This document shows, one piece after another, positions 17,596 through 26,338 of a DNA stretch of 64,000 bases. Every line of letters begins with the position of its first letter. The stretch's first letter is position 1. The translations under genes and the position numbers were made by a program. Source of the DNA: Beijerinckiaceae bacterium (lineage in GTDB: Bacteria > Pseudomonadota > Alphaproteobacteria > Rhizobiales > Beijerinckiaceae); contig CP024846.1 in assembly GCA_004564215.1 (NCBI GenBank), positions 868,001-932,000 of the forward strand. The letters run 5' to 3'. Under the pieces are notes generated by a model. It ran no database searches. It had not been told where the DNA came from and saw only the letters and a list, made by a program, of their open reading frames with translations.

Positions 17596-18048
17596 ATGCG
17601 TCACCGCCATGGGATTCGCACGATCACCACCGCTTTCGTGGCCGTGCTGGGCTTTGGGTTCGTTTCCTTCGTTTTGGCAGAGAATGCAACGCCTCCGATC
17701 CCCGAGAACGGTCGGGCAGCGCAAGCGGGACATCGGCGCGAAGCGGCTTACCTTGCTGAGAACGAAGCTGCCATGGCGCTCATGATGAAAGGCATGGCTG
17801 TGAAGCCGACCGGCGACATCGACCGCGACTTCGTGGCCATGATGGAGCCCCACCATCAGGGCGCTATCGACATGGCCCAGGCTCTTCTTCGCTATGGCAC
17901 GAATGAGCAGCTCAAGCGCCTCGCACAGGAAATTATCGTCACGCAACAGCAGGAGATTGCGGTGATGCGGCTGGCAATCGGCGAGCCCCTGGTGCCCTCG
18001 ATGGCCTCCCCTACGCAATCGGTGCCAGCGTCGAAAGCCGATCCGTAA
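17596..18048 (+). CDS. DUF305 family exported protein
   Basis: A 150-residue protein with an N-terminal hydrophobic export segment (about residues 10-28) and one DUF305 domain. The hallmark EPHHQGAIDMAQ includes His86-His87, and IIVTQQQEIAVM forms the second helix of the ferritin-like bundle. DUF305 proteins are periplasmic, often next to copper or metal genes, and the His/Met residues suggest metal binding; the exact role is unknown. It is the first gene of a same-strand set with the beta-propeller protein, ECF sigma factor and anti-sigma factor. Confidence 0.88.
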   Translation: MRHRHGIRTITTAFVAVLGFGFVSFVLAENATPPIPENGRAAQAGHRREAAYLAENEAAMALMMKGMAVKPTGDIDRDFVAMMEPHHQGAIDMAQALLRYGTNEQLKRLAQEIIVTQQQEIAVMRLAIGEPLVPSMASPTQSVPASKADP

Positions 18049-18109
18049 TCAACACAAGCCGGCAGGACTCGCGTATCCTGATGTGATGCAACGAAACAGG
18101 AGCTGAACC

Positions 18110-19582
18110 ATGAAGGGGATCATCCTTGCGATCGCGCTGCTCGCGACGACAGGTCTATGCGGGACAGGACCTGCGATCAGCGGTCAAGCCCCGAGCGCGG
18201 CCAATGATCCCGATATTCCCATAAGCCATCACGACCGTATTTATGCGGCGGAGCAGTTTTCGAACACGGTGTCGGTGACTGATCCCGTCGACAACATGTT
18301 GGTCGGCGTCATTCGCCTTGGCGATCCGCAGCCGGCCAATTTCAGCCCGCTCTACAAGGGCCAGGTTCTGGTGCATGGCCTGGGCTTCTCGCCGGATCAT
18401 AAAACAATCGCCGTGGTTTCGATCGGGTCGAACTCCGTCACTTTCATCGATACCGCCACCAATGCCGTGAAGCATACGACCTATGTTGGACGTTCGCCGC
18501 ATGAGGCGTTCTTCACGCCGGATGGCAAGGAGGTGTGGGTCACGGTTCGCGGCGAGGATTACGTGTCCGTGCTCGACGCCAACAGTTTCGAGGAGAAGAC
18601 CCGCATCAAGGTTGCCGCCGGCCCCGGCATGCAGATCTTCTCGCCCGATGGGAAGTACGGCTATGTCTGCTCGTCGTTCAACCCGGAAACCGTGGCGATT
18701 TCGGTCGCGGATCATCGAATCGTCGGCCGCGTAAAGCAGGAGAGTCCCTTTTGCCCCAACATCGCCGCGACGCCAGATGGGAAGCAGGTCTGGTTCACAT
18801 TGAAGGATATCGGTAAGACGATGGTCTTCGAAGCCCGGCCCCCCTTCTCCGTCCTCAAGACCATCGACACAGGCCCAATCACCAATCACGTCAATTTCGC
18901 GCACAATGCCAATGGCACTTTCGCTTATGTGACGATCGGCGGCCTTAACGAGGTCAAGGTGTTCCGCGCCGACGATTTCTCGCAGGTCGCAACCATACCG
19001 GTCGGCAAACTGCCGCACGGCATTTGGCCCTCCGGCGACGGCAGCCGGATCTATGTCGGTCTCGAAAATGCCGACGCGCTTGCCGCGATCGACACGCTCA
19101 CAAACCAGGTGATCGCGACCGTGCCTATCGGTCAGGCTCCCCAAGCGATTGCCTACGTCCAGAATGCAGTTCCGGAGGGCGATGGCACAAAGGGCCTGCA
19201 AGCTCTCGGCATCGCTGGACAGACGGCTCATCTCGCGCTCGCGCCGCTCGCTGACGGCAAGCCGTCCGACACCATGGAGACGGCGCCGACCAGTGTCTCC
19301 CTGTTCGACCAGGGGCTTGTGCAGGTCTTGCAGGCGTCCGTAACGGGACTCGAGCCCAAGCAGCCCTATGTTCTGGCACTGTCGCATGACGAGGCCGGGG
19401 CTGGTATGCTGGAGCCGCTGTCGGCCTTCATGAGCAATCCGGCAGGAGCGGCGATTGTCAGCTCAATCGGACCGATTCGGCAAGTCGTGCAGGCCGAGGG
19501 CAGGAGTGATCGGCGCTATCTAGTACTTGTCAAAGGTACGCCGACCGAGCTTGGTCCGCCGGTCCAGGTTCAGGTGCGATAA
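18110..19582 (+). CDS. exported YVTN-type beta-propeller protein
   Basis: A 490-residue secreted protein with an N-terminal signal peptide and repeated beta-propeller blades of the 40-residue YVTN/YncE type. Examples are VTFIDTATNAVKHTTYVG, VSVLDANSFEEKTRIKV and LAAIDTLTNQVIATVPIG. The last about 150 residues do not follow the blade pattern and may form a separate domain. No haem motif (CxxCH) or PQQ tryptophan-docking motif is evident. A strong AGGAG precedes the start. Its location between DUF305 and an ECF sigma factor suggests an envelope function under that sigma factor. Confidence 0.85.
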   Translation: MKGIILAIALLATTGLCGTGPAISGQAPSAANDPDIPISHHDRIYAAEQFSNTVSVTDPVDNMLVGVIRLGDPQPANFSPLYKGQVLVHGLGFSPDHKTIAVVSIGSNSVTFIDTATNAVKHTTYVGRSPHEAFFTPDGKEVWVTVRGEDYVSVLDANSFEEKTRIKVAAGPGMQIFSPDGKYGYVCSSFNPETVAISVADHRIVGRVKQESPFCPNIAATPDGKQVWFTLKDIGKTMVFEARPPFSVLKTIDTGPITNHVNFAHNANGTFAYVTIGGLNEVKVFRADDFSQVATIPVGKLPHGIWPSGDGSRIYVGLENADALAAIDTLTNQVIATVPIGQAPQAIAYVQNAVPEGDGTKGLQALGIAGQTAHLALAPLADGKPSDTMETAPTSVSLFDQGLVQVLQASVTGLEPKQPYVLALSHDEAGAGMLEPLSAFMSNPAGAAIVSSIGPIRQVVQAEGRSDRRYLVLVKGTPTELGPPVQVQVR

Positions 19583-19641
19583 CTCCTGCGGCGTGTGGAG
19601 ACCTCTTGGCTTTCGGCGGTCACCGAAAGGAGATCAGGGCG

Positions 19642-20172
19642 ATGGAAGACATGATGCTTCTGGTCGAGCCGCTGATCCCGGCCCTGCGCCGCTACGCTCG
19701 CGCGTTGGTGCGCGATCGCTCCGCGGCCGATGACCTGGTCCAGGATTGTCTTGAGCGGACGATTAGCCATTGGCATCAGCGCCGTGCCGAGGGTGATCCC
19801 CGGAGTTGGATCTTCACGATTCTCCACAATCTTGCCATCAACCAATTACGCCAGAAGACGCGCCGTGGTTGGCACATGGCGATCGACGATGTCGAGGAAG
19901 CAACGCTGTCGCGTCCGCCTTCTCAAGAAGAGGGGCTGCACCATCAGGACCTTCTGCGGGCTCTCGATACCCTGCCAGAGGATCAGCGCAGTGTCCTGCT
20001 TCTCGTGTCGGTTGAGGATTTGTCCTATGCCGAAGCCGCTCGGGTTCTCGATATTCCAGTCGGCACGGTAATGTCTCGGCTATCGCGTGCGCGGGAGAAG
20101 CTCCTGCACGCCTTGGTTGGCGACAAAGCCGACGCGTCCACACCAAGTCAATACTTGCGGAGGGTCAAATGA
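19642..20172 (+). CDS. ECF-family RNA polymerase sigma factor
   Basis: A 176-residue extracytoplasmic-function sigma factor with region 2 (YARALVRDRSAADDLVQDCLER, RSWIFTILHNLAIN) and region 4 (LPEDQRSVLLLVSVEDLSYAEAA, IPVGTVMSRLSRAREKL). The frame is open to an ATG at 19606, but the ATG at 19642 has AAAGGAGA in front and begins at the usual family position. The stop overlaps the anti-sigma start (ATGA). It may direct transcription of its own operon, including DUF305 and the propeller protein; I did not identify its promoter motif. Confidence 0.94.
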   Translation: MEDMMLLVEPLIPALRRYARALVRDRSAADDLVQDCLERTISHWHQRRAEGDPRSWIFTILHNLAINQLRQKTRRGWHMAIDDVEEATLSRPPSQEEGLHHQDLLRALDTLPEDQRSVLLLVSVEDLSYAEAARVLDIPVGTVMSRLSRAREKLLHALVGDKADASTPSQYLRRVK

Positions 20173-20960
20173 TTGCCAGCCGTCCGATCTCCGAGGACAA
20201 TCTGCACGCCTATGTCGACAAGCTGCTCGACCGGGGGCGCCATGCCGAGGTCGAAGCCTATCTGGAGCAACATCCAGATGTCGCGCGACGGGTCCAAGGA
20301 TTCATTAGCCAGCGCGAGATGTTGCGGTCCGCTTTCTTACCCATCGGCCAGGAACCCGTGCCGCCGGAACTCAGTCTACGCCGCTTGATCGAGGCAAAGC
20401 GCAGACCGCCCGCCAACGCTTGGCGCAGCAGCTGGCGCTCGGCGGTCGCTGCTTCGGTCCTCCTCGCGGCAGGCGGAGCAGCGGGCTGGTTTGGCCATGG
20501 AATGTCACCGGACGCGAACAGAGGGATCGCCACTCTGGCTCAAGAAGCGTTAGCCAATTACGAGGTCTACGCTCCTGACCGTTTCCGTCCGGTGGAGATC
20601 AAAGCGGCTGACAGCGGTGAACTCGTCCGTTGGGTCTCCCAACGGCTTCAGCATCCCATAGCTGCGCCTGACCTTACAGCTTCAGGTTATCGATTCATGG
20701 GGGGGCGGCTTGTTGCGACCGCGCACGGTCCGGCCGGCCTGCTCATGTACGACGATGATCACGGCACTCGTCTTGTGATGCTGGTTCGGCCAATGGAGAT
20801 CGAGAAGAATACTATGATGTCTCAGTACGCGAACGGGCGAGCCACCGGCTTTGCCTGGGCGCGAGACGGCATCGGCTACAGCCTGGTCGGTGCCGCCGCT
20901 CCGGAGGTTTTGCACCCATTGGCAGACGAAATTCGGAGGCAGACGGCGAAGGATGTCTGA
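20169..20960 (+). CDS. membrane-anchored anti-sigma factor
   Basis: A 263-residue protein with the cytoplasmic N-terminal pattern of alphaproteobacterial anti-sigma factors (ISEDNLHAYVDKLLDRGRHAEVEAYLEQHPDV), one transmembrane helix at about residues 91-108, and a periplasmic C-terminal domain. The start overlaps the sigma stop, giving coupled synthesis of sigma and anti-sigma. It has no HxxxCxxC zinc motif. The periplasmic domain is the likely signal-sensing part. Confidence 0.9.
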   Translation: MIASRPISEDNLHAYVDKLLDRGRHAEVEAYLEQHPDVARRVQGFISQREMLRSAFLPIGQEPVPPELSLRRLIEAKRRPPANAWRSSWRSAVAASVLLAAGGAAGWFGHGMSPDANRGIATLAQEALANYEVYAPDRFRPVEIKAADSGELVRWVSQRLQHPIAAPDLTASGYRFMGGRLVATAHGPAGLLMYDDDHGTRLVMLVRPMEIEKNTMMSQYANGRATGFAWARDGIGYSLVGAAAPEVLHPLADEIRRQTAKDV

Positions 20961-21398
20961 TGAGGGATCTCATCGCCGGCGCGACGTTCGGAACCTCATT
21001 CCGGTCTCGAAACGCGGGAGAGGACAAGCCCTATCGAACGCGGCAAACTCCGGCTTCCAGCCCGAGGCGGCAGCGCTGTACGCGCGCGGCGCGAGCGAAG
21101 CGCGGGACGTCGCGCGATCCACGGCGGGACGGAAATACCGACTATGACACTGCTCTTCTCGCCCAAGCCTGCAGGCATAATCTCCTGCCGCTCGAAGCCG
21201 GCCCCCTCAGTCCGGATGCCGGCCACCGATCACCGCGAGCTGCGGCAGGTTCTCGACGCTGAGAAGACCCGCGTCAGCCAGACTGTGCGATAGGGAGTTG
21301 AAGCGGCGCACGGCCAATGATGTAGACTCCGTACATTCTTCAGCGTGATCTCGAGACCCCGCTTGTTGAGCGGCGGGGTCTCGAAACCAGCAGCAACA
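20961..21398. other. 438-bp region after the anti-sigma gene
   Basis: No gene recognised. A possible 49-codon frame (21144-21293, plus strand) has no support. The feature that stands out is a perfect 12-bp hairpin at 21351-21384. Confidence 0.4.
21351..21384. terminator. perfect 12-bp hairpin, possible terminator
   Basis: TCGAGACCCCGC and its exact complement GCGGGGTCTCGA enclose a ten-base loop. It lies 14 bp beyond the stop of the small leftward gene at 21399. There is no T tract on either side, so a terminator role is uncertain. Confidence 0.4.
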
Positions 21399-21644
21399 TC
21401 ACGCAACGTCGATATGCCCATTGCCTTCCGGCGCTGCATAAGAGGCCGTATCCCCGACGTGCCCGGTGCCTTCCGGAGAAGCGTAAGAGGCGATCTCAAT
21501 TCGCATGTCGCCTTCGGTCGCATAACTGACGAGATAAGCGCCCACGAGGAAGGTGCAAAGCCCGACAAACACCATCTTAATTGTGCTTTCGAACCGCCTC
21601 ATTGAACGGATAGAATTTCCTTTGCCTTCGGTATCCATCGACAT
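21399..21644 (-). CDS. small single-span membrane protein with duplicated C-terminal motif
   Basis: An 81-residue protein starting MSMDTEGKG. AGGAGAA lies seven bases before the ATG, which fixes the start within a longer open frame. It has one membrane helix (MVFVGLCTFLVGAYLVSYA) and then two similar decapeptides, SYASPEGTGH and SYAAPEGNGH. No known family was recognised. The orientation is probably N-in, with the repeats in the periplasm. Confidence 0.65.
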   Translation of the reverse strand: MSMDTEGKGNSIRSMRRFESTIKMVFVGLCTFLVGAYLVSYATEGDMRIEIASYASPEGTGHVGDTASYAAPEGNGHIDVA

Positions 21645-22124
21645 GCTGACTTCTCCTATAAATGTCGCCCTGCTACAGAAGAAGACAGGCAGTCCAACGC
21701 ATTTATTCCGGCCTCGCCCGACACATAAATGTGAGAAGTCTGGAGTGCCGCTTCGCTGGGAAGGCCACATGGCGGTGGCCTACAAGTCCGCTCAATGGGA
21801 CGTCGCATTGGACAAACAATTGGGTCGGCAGAGCTGATTGTGTGCGGTGGCCCATGCGTTGGATCATTGTCCGCGGACCGCGCGCGGGCGCCCATCGACG
21901 CCGCGAAATTCTCAGCCGTCGGGTCTCAAGCGGCACGGCAATGCTCTGTCGTGGTCGAGGACGGCGACTTCAAGCGCAATTTTAAGGGACGATTTCGCGG
22001 AGGCAAGCATTTGAAGTTTGAGAGACTGCGGCTAAGGCAATTCTCAGCCGCAGCTTTCGTGAAAGCGCTGGCCTCAGGACATTTACACGGGCCAACGACT
22101 ATTCGAAGGATATTTGAAAGGGTT
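21645..22124. other. 480-bp region without a supported gene
   Basis: Overlapping short frames on both strands lack family resemblance and clear ribosome binding sites. The left end should contain the promoter of the small membrane protein gene. I see nothing else. Confidence 0.4.
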
Positions 22125-22565
22125 TCAGTGCCGCGGCGTGGTGACTGCGGAACGTCCTTCCCCGCGGTAAACGGTGACAACGCGGCGCGTGCGCGGGTCG
22201 ACAATGAGGATATTGTTGCTTGTCATTGCAAAGCGATAGCCCAGGTAGTTTGGCGTAAACTTTGCCATGTCCCTAGGGATCCGGTTTAAGCGGACACCTT
22301 TCGGTACGGTCATTCCGGGCGAGACGCTCATCTGGTCCATCGCGTCGAGGCCCATGCCGGCTGCGGCTTGTCCCGTGGCAGAGCTGCGACCGGACATGTC
22401 TTTGGCTGAGCCCTTCTTCATATTCATGTCTTGTTTGTCCATGCCGGATCTCATTCGTTCCGTCATGCCTTGATCTCGCTTGAGGTCGGTATTTTGTGCG
22501 CCCACCTGCAAGGACAGCGCGGCGAAAGCCGCCGCCGCAACAGTTGTCAAAAGCAAAGGTCGCAT
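22125..22565 (-). CDS. exported DUF1236-like protein
   Basis: A 146-residue protein with a signal peptide (MRPLLLTTVAAAAFAALSL, likely cut after VGA), a Met/Lys/Asp-rich low-complexity middle, and a C-terminal segment YRFAMTSNNILIVDPRTRRVV that matches the DUF1236 pattern found in many Rhizobiales envelope proteins. GGAGG sits nine bases before the ATG at 22565, so this start is preferred over the ATG four codons upstream. Function unknown. The methionine-rich stretch could bind metal but this is speculative. Confidence 0.78.
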   Translation of the reverse strand: MRPLLLTTVAAAAFAALSLQVGAQNTDLKRDQGMTERMRSGMDKQDMNMKKGSAKDMSGRSSATGQAAAGMGLDAMDQMSVSPGMTVPKGVRLNRIPRDMAKFTPNYLGYRFAMTSNNILIVDPRTRRVVTVYRGEGRSAVTTPRH

Positions 22566-22834
22566 GGCGTCCTCCATTTGTTTTTACGGCTTGCTGAAAA
22601 CCCGGCGAGGCGGCAGGAGTTCCCTGCCGCGGGCTTTGCGCGTCAATGCCAAGTTCGCCGATGGCAATCTATGGCAATCTTAAGCTTTCCATGAGGGCCG
22701 TTCGACTCGATCAGGACTCCGAAGTTGTCCCGGCATGATGCGCGGACTCGTCCCTCAATTTTTCACGTGGCGCGGGTTGGTCACGCTTAATCGGCTGACA
22801 CAAGCAGCGTGCAATTTGCGACAACGCTGTCTGC

Positions 22835-22942
22835 CTATGCAAAGCCGCCTCGCTTATCCAGCCATGAAAAGAAAGCGCGTAAGCAGAAAATGACAACACC
22901 GCCGAACATAAGCGCGGTTAATAGGTCTTCGATATCTCGCAT
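22835..22942 (-). CDS. 35-residue membrane peptide
   Basis: A very short frame encoding a peptide that starts MRDIEDLLTAL and continues with the hydrophobic run MFGGVVIFCLRAFFSWL, then a basic tail (DKRGGFA). GGAGA lies eight bases before the ATG. The composition, an acidic head, one membrane helix and a positive C-terminus, is typical of a genuine small membrane protein. No family recognised. Confidence 0.5.
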   Translation of the reverse strand: MRDIEDLLTALMFGGVVIFCLRAFFSWLDKRGGFA

Positions 22943-23410
22943 GGTCGCAATCTCCAGCCGGCTCATAAATCATTGCGTAGCGTCGCAAAACTCCTGCCAA
23001 GGCCGCGAGCTTGATCCGGGTCATTTTGTCTCGGAGATCCAATGCCGGCGTTGCCAGCAGCCATGCTTCGACCTGAATGACGCAGTTGCACCGGAACGAA
23101 CGGTCTGCCTGCGGTACTTTGGCTCGAGATCTGGCTCAGTTTGCGTGGGCAACTGAAATCTGGTTCGGTGTTTTACGGCTCATGCTGGCCCTTTTCGACC
23201 GCCGCAGCTTCGCCGATGCCATATCAAAAACGACATCTTGAGCGGCAGCAATCTAAAAATCGCCCCAATGTAGCTTCAGCAAGGCTGCGAAGCTTTTTTT
23301 GCGGATGTTCAGGAAGCGGCGAGACGCACCTGCACAGCTCTGTGGCTGATCGCGTGAACTCGCGCCGCGGAGGATTGCCGCGAAATGAAATCATTAGGAA
23401 AGCGAGACGA
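22943..23410. other. 468-bp region upstream of the DUF2778 gene
   Basis: The DUF2778 frame stays open back to 23141, but that part is rich in Arg, Ser and Cys, unlike coding sequence of the neighbours, and the start at 23411 is better. No other gene or structure recognised. Confidence 0.4.
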
Positions 23411-24430
23411 ATGACACATGGGATCTATACGCCGCATAATTTCATCCCATCGAAGCGCGGTCGTTTATCTCGGAAAATTTTTTCCCTGTCCATTCCGGGT
23501 GCCGTCATCCTCGCCTCGATCGGGTTGGTTGGCCTCTGGATGCAATATATTCGTCCGGTTGCAGCCCCCAATGTCGTTGAAGCGCCGGCGGTCGCACGTC
23601 CGGCAACCGTTGCCGAAAACCCCTATGGCGCGCTGTTCGACCCTGGATTTTTCTCCGGCTCTGCACCGGTTTCGCTGGCGCAAAGCTTTCCGTTGGACTC
23701 CGGTCTTGAGCTAGCTCCCTCGGCGGCGTTCGCAATCGCAGAGGCGGAAAACGTCCCGCCGGTGCCAAGATCAGCAGTTTCCCAACTCGGAGAAGCCGCA
23801 CCTTTGCCAACACCACGTCCCCCCGAGTTAGGGATGCCGGCCAACCATAACTTCCCGATGTCCGCCCGCCGGTTAGCGCAGCAGAACAGAAGAACGGCCG
23901 TCCCAACCGCCACCGCCGATAATCGCTCGTTCTTCGAGAAGTTCTTTGGCATGCCCCAGACCCCCGCGGGCGTCCTCGCCTACGCGGCTCCGGAAGATGG
24001 CGTCCTTCGTAGCGCGCCGAATATCCCAACCAGTCCGTCGAGCCGCTACGATCGATGGACTGCCATTTACGATGTCGCAGCACATACAGTCTACTTGCCC
24101 AACGGAACAAGATTGGAAGCGCACTCGGGACTCGGCAATAGGTTAGACGATCCCCGCTTCGTAAACGAAAAAATGCGTGGGGCCACACCGCCGAATGTCT
24201 ATGAGCTTCAGCCGCGGGAGCAGCCCTTCCACGGTGTACAAGCGTTGCGCCTCATCCCCGTTGGCGGCGCCGACATCTATGGACGCACAGGCCTCCTCGC
24301 GCACACTTACATGCTCGGCCCGAACGGTGATTCCAACGGATGCGTATCCTTTAGGAACTACAACGCATTTTTGCAGGCGTATCAATCTGGCGAGATTAAA
24401 CGTCTGGTTGTCGTCGCTCGTCTAAATTAA
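23411..24430 (+). CDS. membrane-anchored DUF2778 protein (L,D-transpeptidase-like fold)
   Basis: A 339-residue protein. Residues about 22-42 form a membrane anchor, followed by a long Pro/Ala-rich periplasmic linker and a C-terminal DUF2778 domain: TVYLPNGTRLEAHSGLG, DDPRFVNEKMRGATPPNVYEL and LLAHTYMLGPNGDSNGCVSF. The last motif has the His and SNGCVS cysteine arrangement of L,D-transpeptidase/carboxypeptidase-like catalytic sites. DUF2778 is related to the Tlde1 peptidoglycan-targeting toxins; chromosomal Rhizobiales copies may act on the cell's own peptidoglycan. The start at 23411 has AGGAAAGCG upstream. It converges on a second L,D-transpeptidase gene 40 bp away. Confidence 0.85.
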   Translation: MTHGIYTPHNFIPSKRGRLSRKIFSLSIPGAVILASIGLVGLWMQYIRPVAAPNVVEAPAVARPATVAENPYGALFDPGFFSGSAPVSLAQSFPLDSGLELAPSAAFAIAEAENVPPVPRSAVSQLGEAAPLPTPRPPELGMPANHNFPMSARRLAQQNRRTAVPTATADNRSFFEKFFGMPQTPAGVLAYAAPEDGVLRSAPNIPTSPSSRYDRWTAIYDVAAHTVYLPNGTRLEAHSGLGNRLDDPRFVNEKMRGATPPNVYELQPREQPFHGVQALRLIPVGGADIYGRTGLLAHTYMLGPNGDSNGCVSFRNYNAFLQAYQSGEIKRLVVVARLN

Positions 24431-24470
24431 ACGTTTAAACAAATCTTGCCGCAGTAGTGAGCGCTAGGTC

Positions 24471-25226
24471 TCAGGCACGCGCGACCTTGGCCGGCTGCGC
24501 GCTTGGGGAACCAAGCACCACCACTGTCGTGCCGACGGGCGTGCGCTGGTAAAGATCCATCACGTCCTGATTGATCATGCGAATACAGCCAGAGGAGAAG
24601 TTCTGACCGACGGTCCAAGGCTCGTTCGTGCCATGGATTCTAAACAGAGTGTCCTGTTTGCCGTGCCAAAGATACATGGCGCGGGCACCGAGCGGGTTGG
24701 TCGGGCCGCCGTGCATACCGATCCCGCTTTGCAGTTCGACCATTTTATTCATCAGGTCGGGCCGACGCTCGAGCATCTCCTTGGGCGGATACCAGTCCGG
24801 CCATTCCTGCTTGCTGTTGATCGTCGCATCTCCCGCCCAGCCGAAACCCTCTCGGCCGACACCGACGCCATAGCGTGTCGCCCTGCCGCCCTTTTCCACA
24901 TGGTAAAGAAAGTGATTGCCATGATCGATCACGATCGTGCCCGGCGCTTCCTTGGTGACATAGGCGACATTCTTGCGCAGAAACGCGGAATTGATCTGCG
25001 ACGAATTGATGGCTGGGACAGTAAAGGACTCGTCCTTTAGCTCCGCATAGATCGCGCTGTAGTTCGGCTCAATCGCATCCGCAACGTCTTGGGGTTGTTG
25101 CTGCGGCCAAGGCGGCGTCGCAGCATTTACGGCGGGATTGGAGCTTGTGCCGACGCAACCGGCGAGACAAGTTCCAGCCGAAGACAAAACACCGGCGACC
25201 ATCATGCGGCGAGTTAGATGCGACAT
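24471..25226 (-). CDS. L,D-transpeptidase lipoprotein (YkuD domain)
   Basis: A 251-residue protein with a lipoprotein signal ending in LAGC and a YkuD catalytic domain. The substrate-binding part includes IHGTNEPWTVGQNFSSGCIRM, with the active cysteine in SSGCIRM. Such enzymes form 3-3 crosslinks in peptidoglycan or attach outer-membrane proteins to it. The open frame extends upstream to 25436, but the ATG at 25226 begins directly at the lipoprotein signal. The gene is convergent with the DUF2778 gene. Confidence 0.93.
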   Translation of the reverse strand: MSHLTRRMMVAGVLSSAGTCLAGCVGTSSNPAVNAATPPWPQQQPQDVADAIEPNYSAIYAELKDESFTVPAINSSQINSAFLRKNVAYVTKEAPGTIVIDHGNHFLYHVEKGGRATRYGVGVGREGFGWAGDATINSKQEWPDWYPPKEMLERRPDLMNKMVELQSGIGMHGGPTNPLGARAMYLWHGKQDTLFRIHGTNEPWTVGQNFSSGCIRMINQDVMDLYQRTPVGTTVVVLGSPSAQPAKVARA

Positions 25227-25567
25227 TTTGAGACCAAATCGAGAGGGAACTACATTAACTGTAATGGCGAAATCTGCGCCGCGATATGGCAAATATGTGA
25301 CGGTCACGAAGTTTTTGGCCCGGGTTCGGGTGTAAGAGGAAATCCGATTAGAGCGTGCGGCAACCGCGCCGTCTAAGGGAAGGATGCGGCTTCGCGCGCA
25401 CCAATTCGCGAGTCGGATTTGGCGCTCTTGCCACATGGCGCGCTCCTCTGCGTCTATCTCCTGCGCGGCTGCCGCACCGACTTCTGCAATGAGGAAAATC
25501 GCCGAGGAATGATTATGCGTTGGATTCTGCCACTTTGTTCCTGTCCGTCCAGCGCCCTGGGCACGCC
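25227..25567. other. 341-bp gap between L,D-transpeptidase and dioxygenase genes
   Basis: Divergent promoter region for two genes. No other frame, repeat or RNA structure could be supported. Confidence 0.4.
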
Positions 25568-26311
25568 ATGACCGATATTTCCATCATCGCCGAACAGGTG
25601 CGATGGGCCGGGTTCAGTTTCGTGCCCGCGGGGCAGTTCCGCGCGCTCCTGAAGCCTACGGCGCTTGCCGAATGGCCATCCTTCGCAGAGAGCTGGGAGA
25701 ACCTCGGCGTCGACACCTACATGGCCGATGGGGGTCGCTATCGTCGCCGGCGCTTCGCGGCCTTCGCGGTTTCTTCCGAAGGCATTGTTCGCAAGGCGCA
25801 CCAGCCGCACTATCAAAGCCGAGACTATAATTTGCTCAATGGGGGGATCGAGCGTTGGTTCGAACCGGTGACCGAGGCCATCGCCATTCATCCCGTGACC
25901 CTGGGACTTCTTAATGCCGGCCGAAAAATATTTGACGCATTGACGCCTGCGCGGGACAGGCCCGAGGCTTGGCACGTCGAGTTGCACCAGTTCCGAATCG
26001 AAGCCGATGCCGGACAAGTCGGCCAGCCGACGCCCGAGGGCCTGCATCGCGACGGCGTCGACTGGGTGCTCGTCGTGCTGGTCAACCGGAACAATGTCGA
26101 ACGCGGGGTCACTTCGATCTACGGCCTGGACCACACCCATTTGGGCGACTTCACGCTGACCGATCCCATGGATGCCGTCTTCCTGCAGGACAGCCGGGTC
26201 TTCCATGGGGTGACTGCCATCCGTCCGTTGGACCCCCAAGGGGTCGCGCGCCGCGATGTCGTGGTCATCACGTTTCGTTCGGCGCCGCTGCATTTGCCGG
26301 GCCCGGTTTGA
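25568..26311 (+). CDS. 2-oxoglutarate/Fe(II)-dependent dioxygenase (PF10014-type)
   Basis: About 247 residues from the ATG at 25568. The iron-binding facial triad is visible as His160, Asp162 (GLHRDGVDW) and His213 (VFHGVTAI), and Arg in DVVVITFRS is placed to bind 2-oxoglutarate. The order and spacing match the 2OG-Fe dioxygenase family that includes L-isoleucine 4-dioxygenase and BsmA. The substrate is probably a free amino acid, but it cannot be deduced. An upstream ATG at 25520 would add 16 unconserved residues. Confidence 0.87.
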   Translation: MTDISIIAEQVRWAGFSFVPAGQFRALLKPTALAEWPSFAESWENLGVDTYMADGGRYRRRRFAAFAVSSEGIVRKAHQPHYQSRDYNLLNGGIERWFEPVTEAIAIHPVTLGLLNAGRKIFDALTPARDRPEAWHVELHQFRIEADAGQVGQPTPEGLHRDGVDWVLVVLVNRNNVERGVTSIYGLDHTHLGDFTLTDPMDAVFLQDSRVFHGVTAIRPLDPQGVARRDVVVITFRSAPLHLPGPV

Positions 26312-26338
26312 AGCACGGGGGGCGAGCACACCTCACGC

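Noticed and set aside
18155..19387. A 410-codon minus-strand frame
   Set aside because: Antisense shadow of the beta-propeller gene, which has a signal peptide, a ribosome binding site and real repeat structure.
21795..22289. A 164-codon plus-strand frame
   Set aside because: Half of it is antisense to the DUF1236-like gene, and the rest lacks recognisable sequence or a good start.
24433..24440. GTTTAAAC palindrome between convergent transpeptidase genes
   Set aside because: Only eight bases, common by chance in AT-rich spacers.
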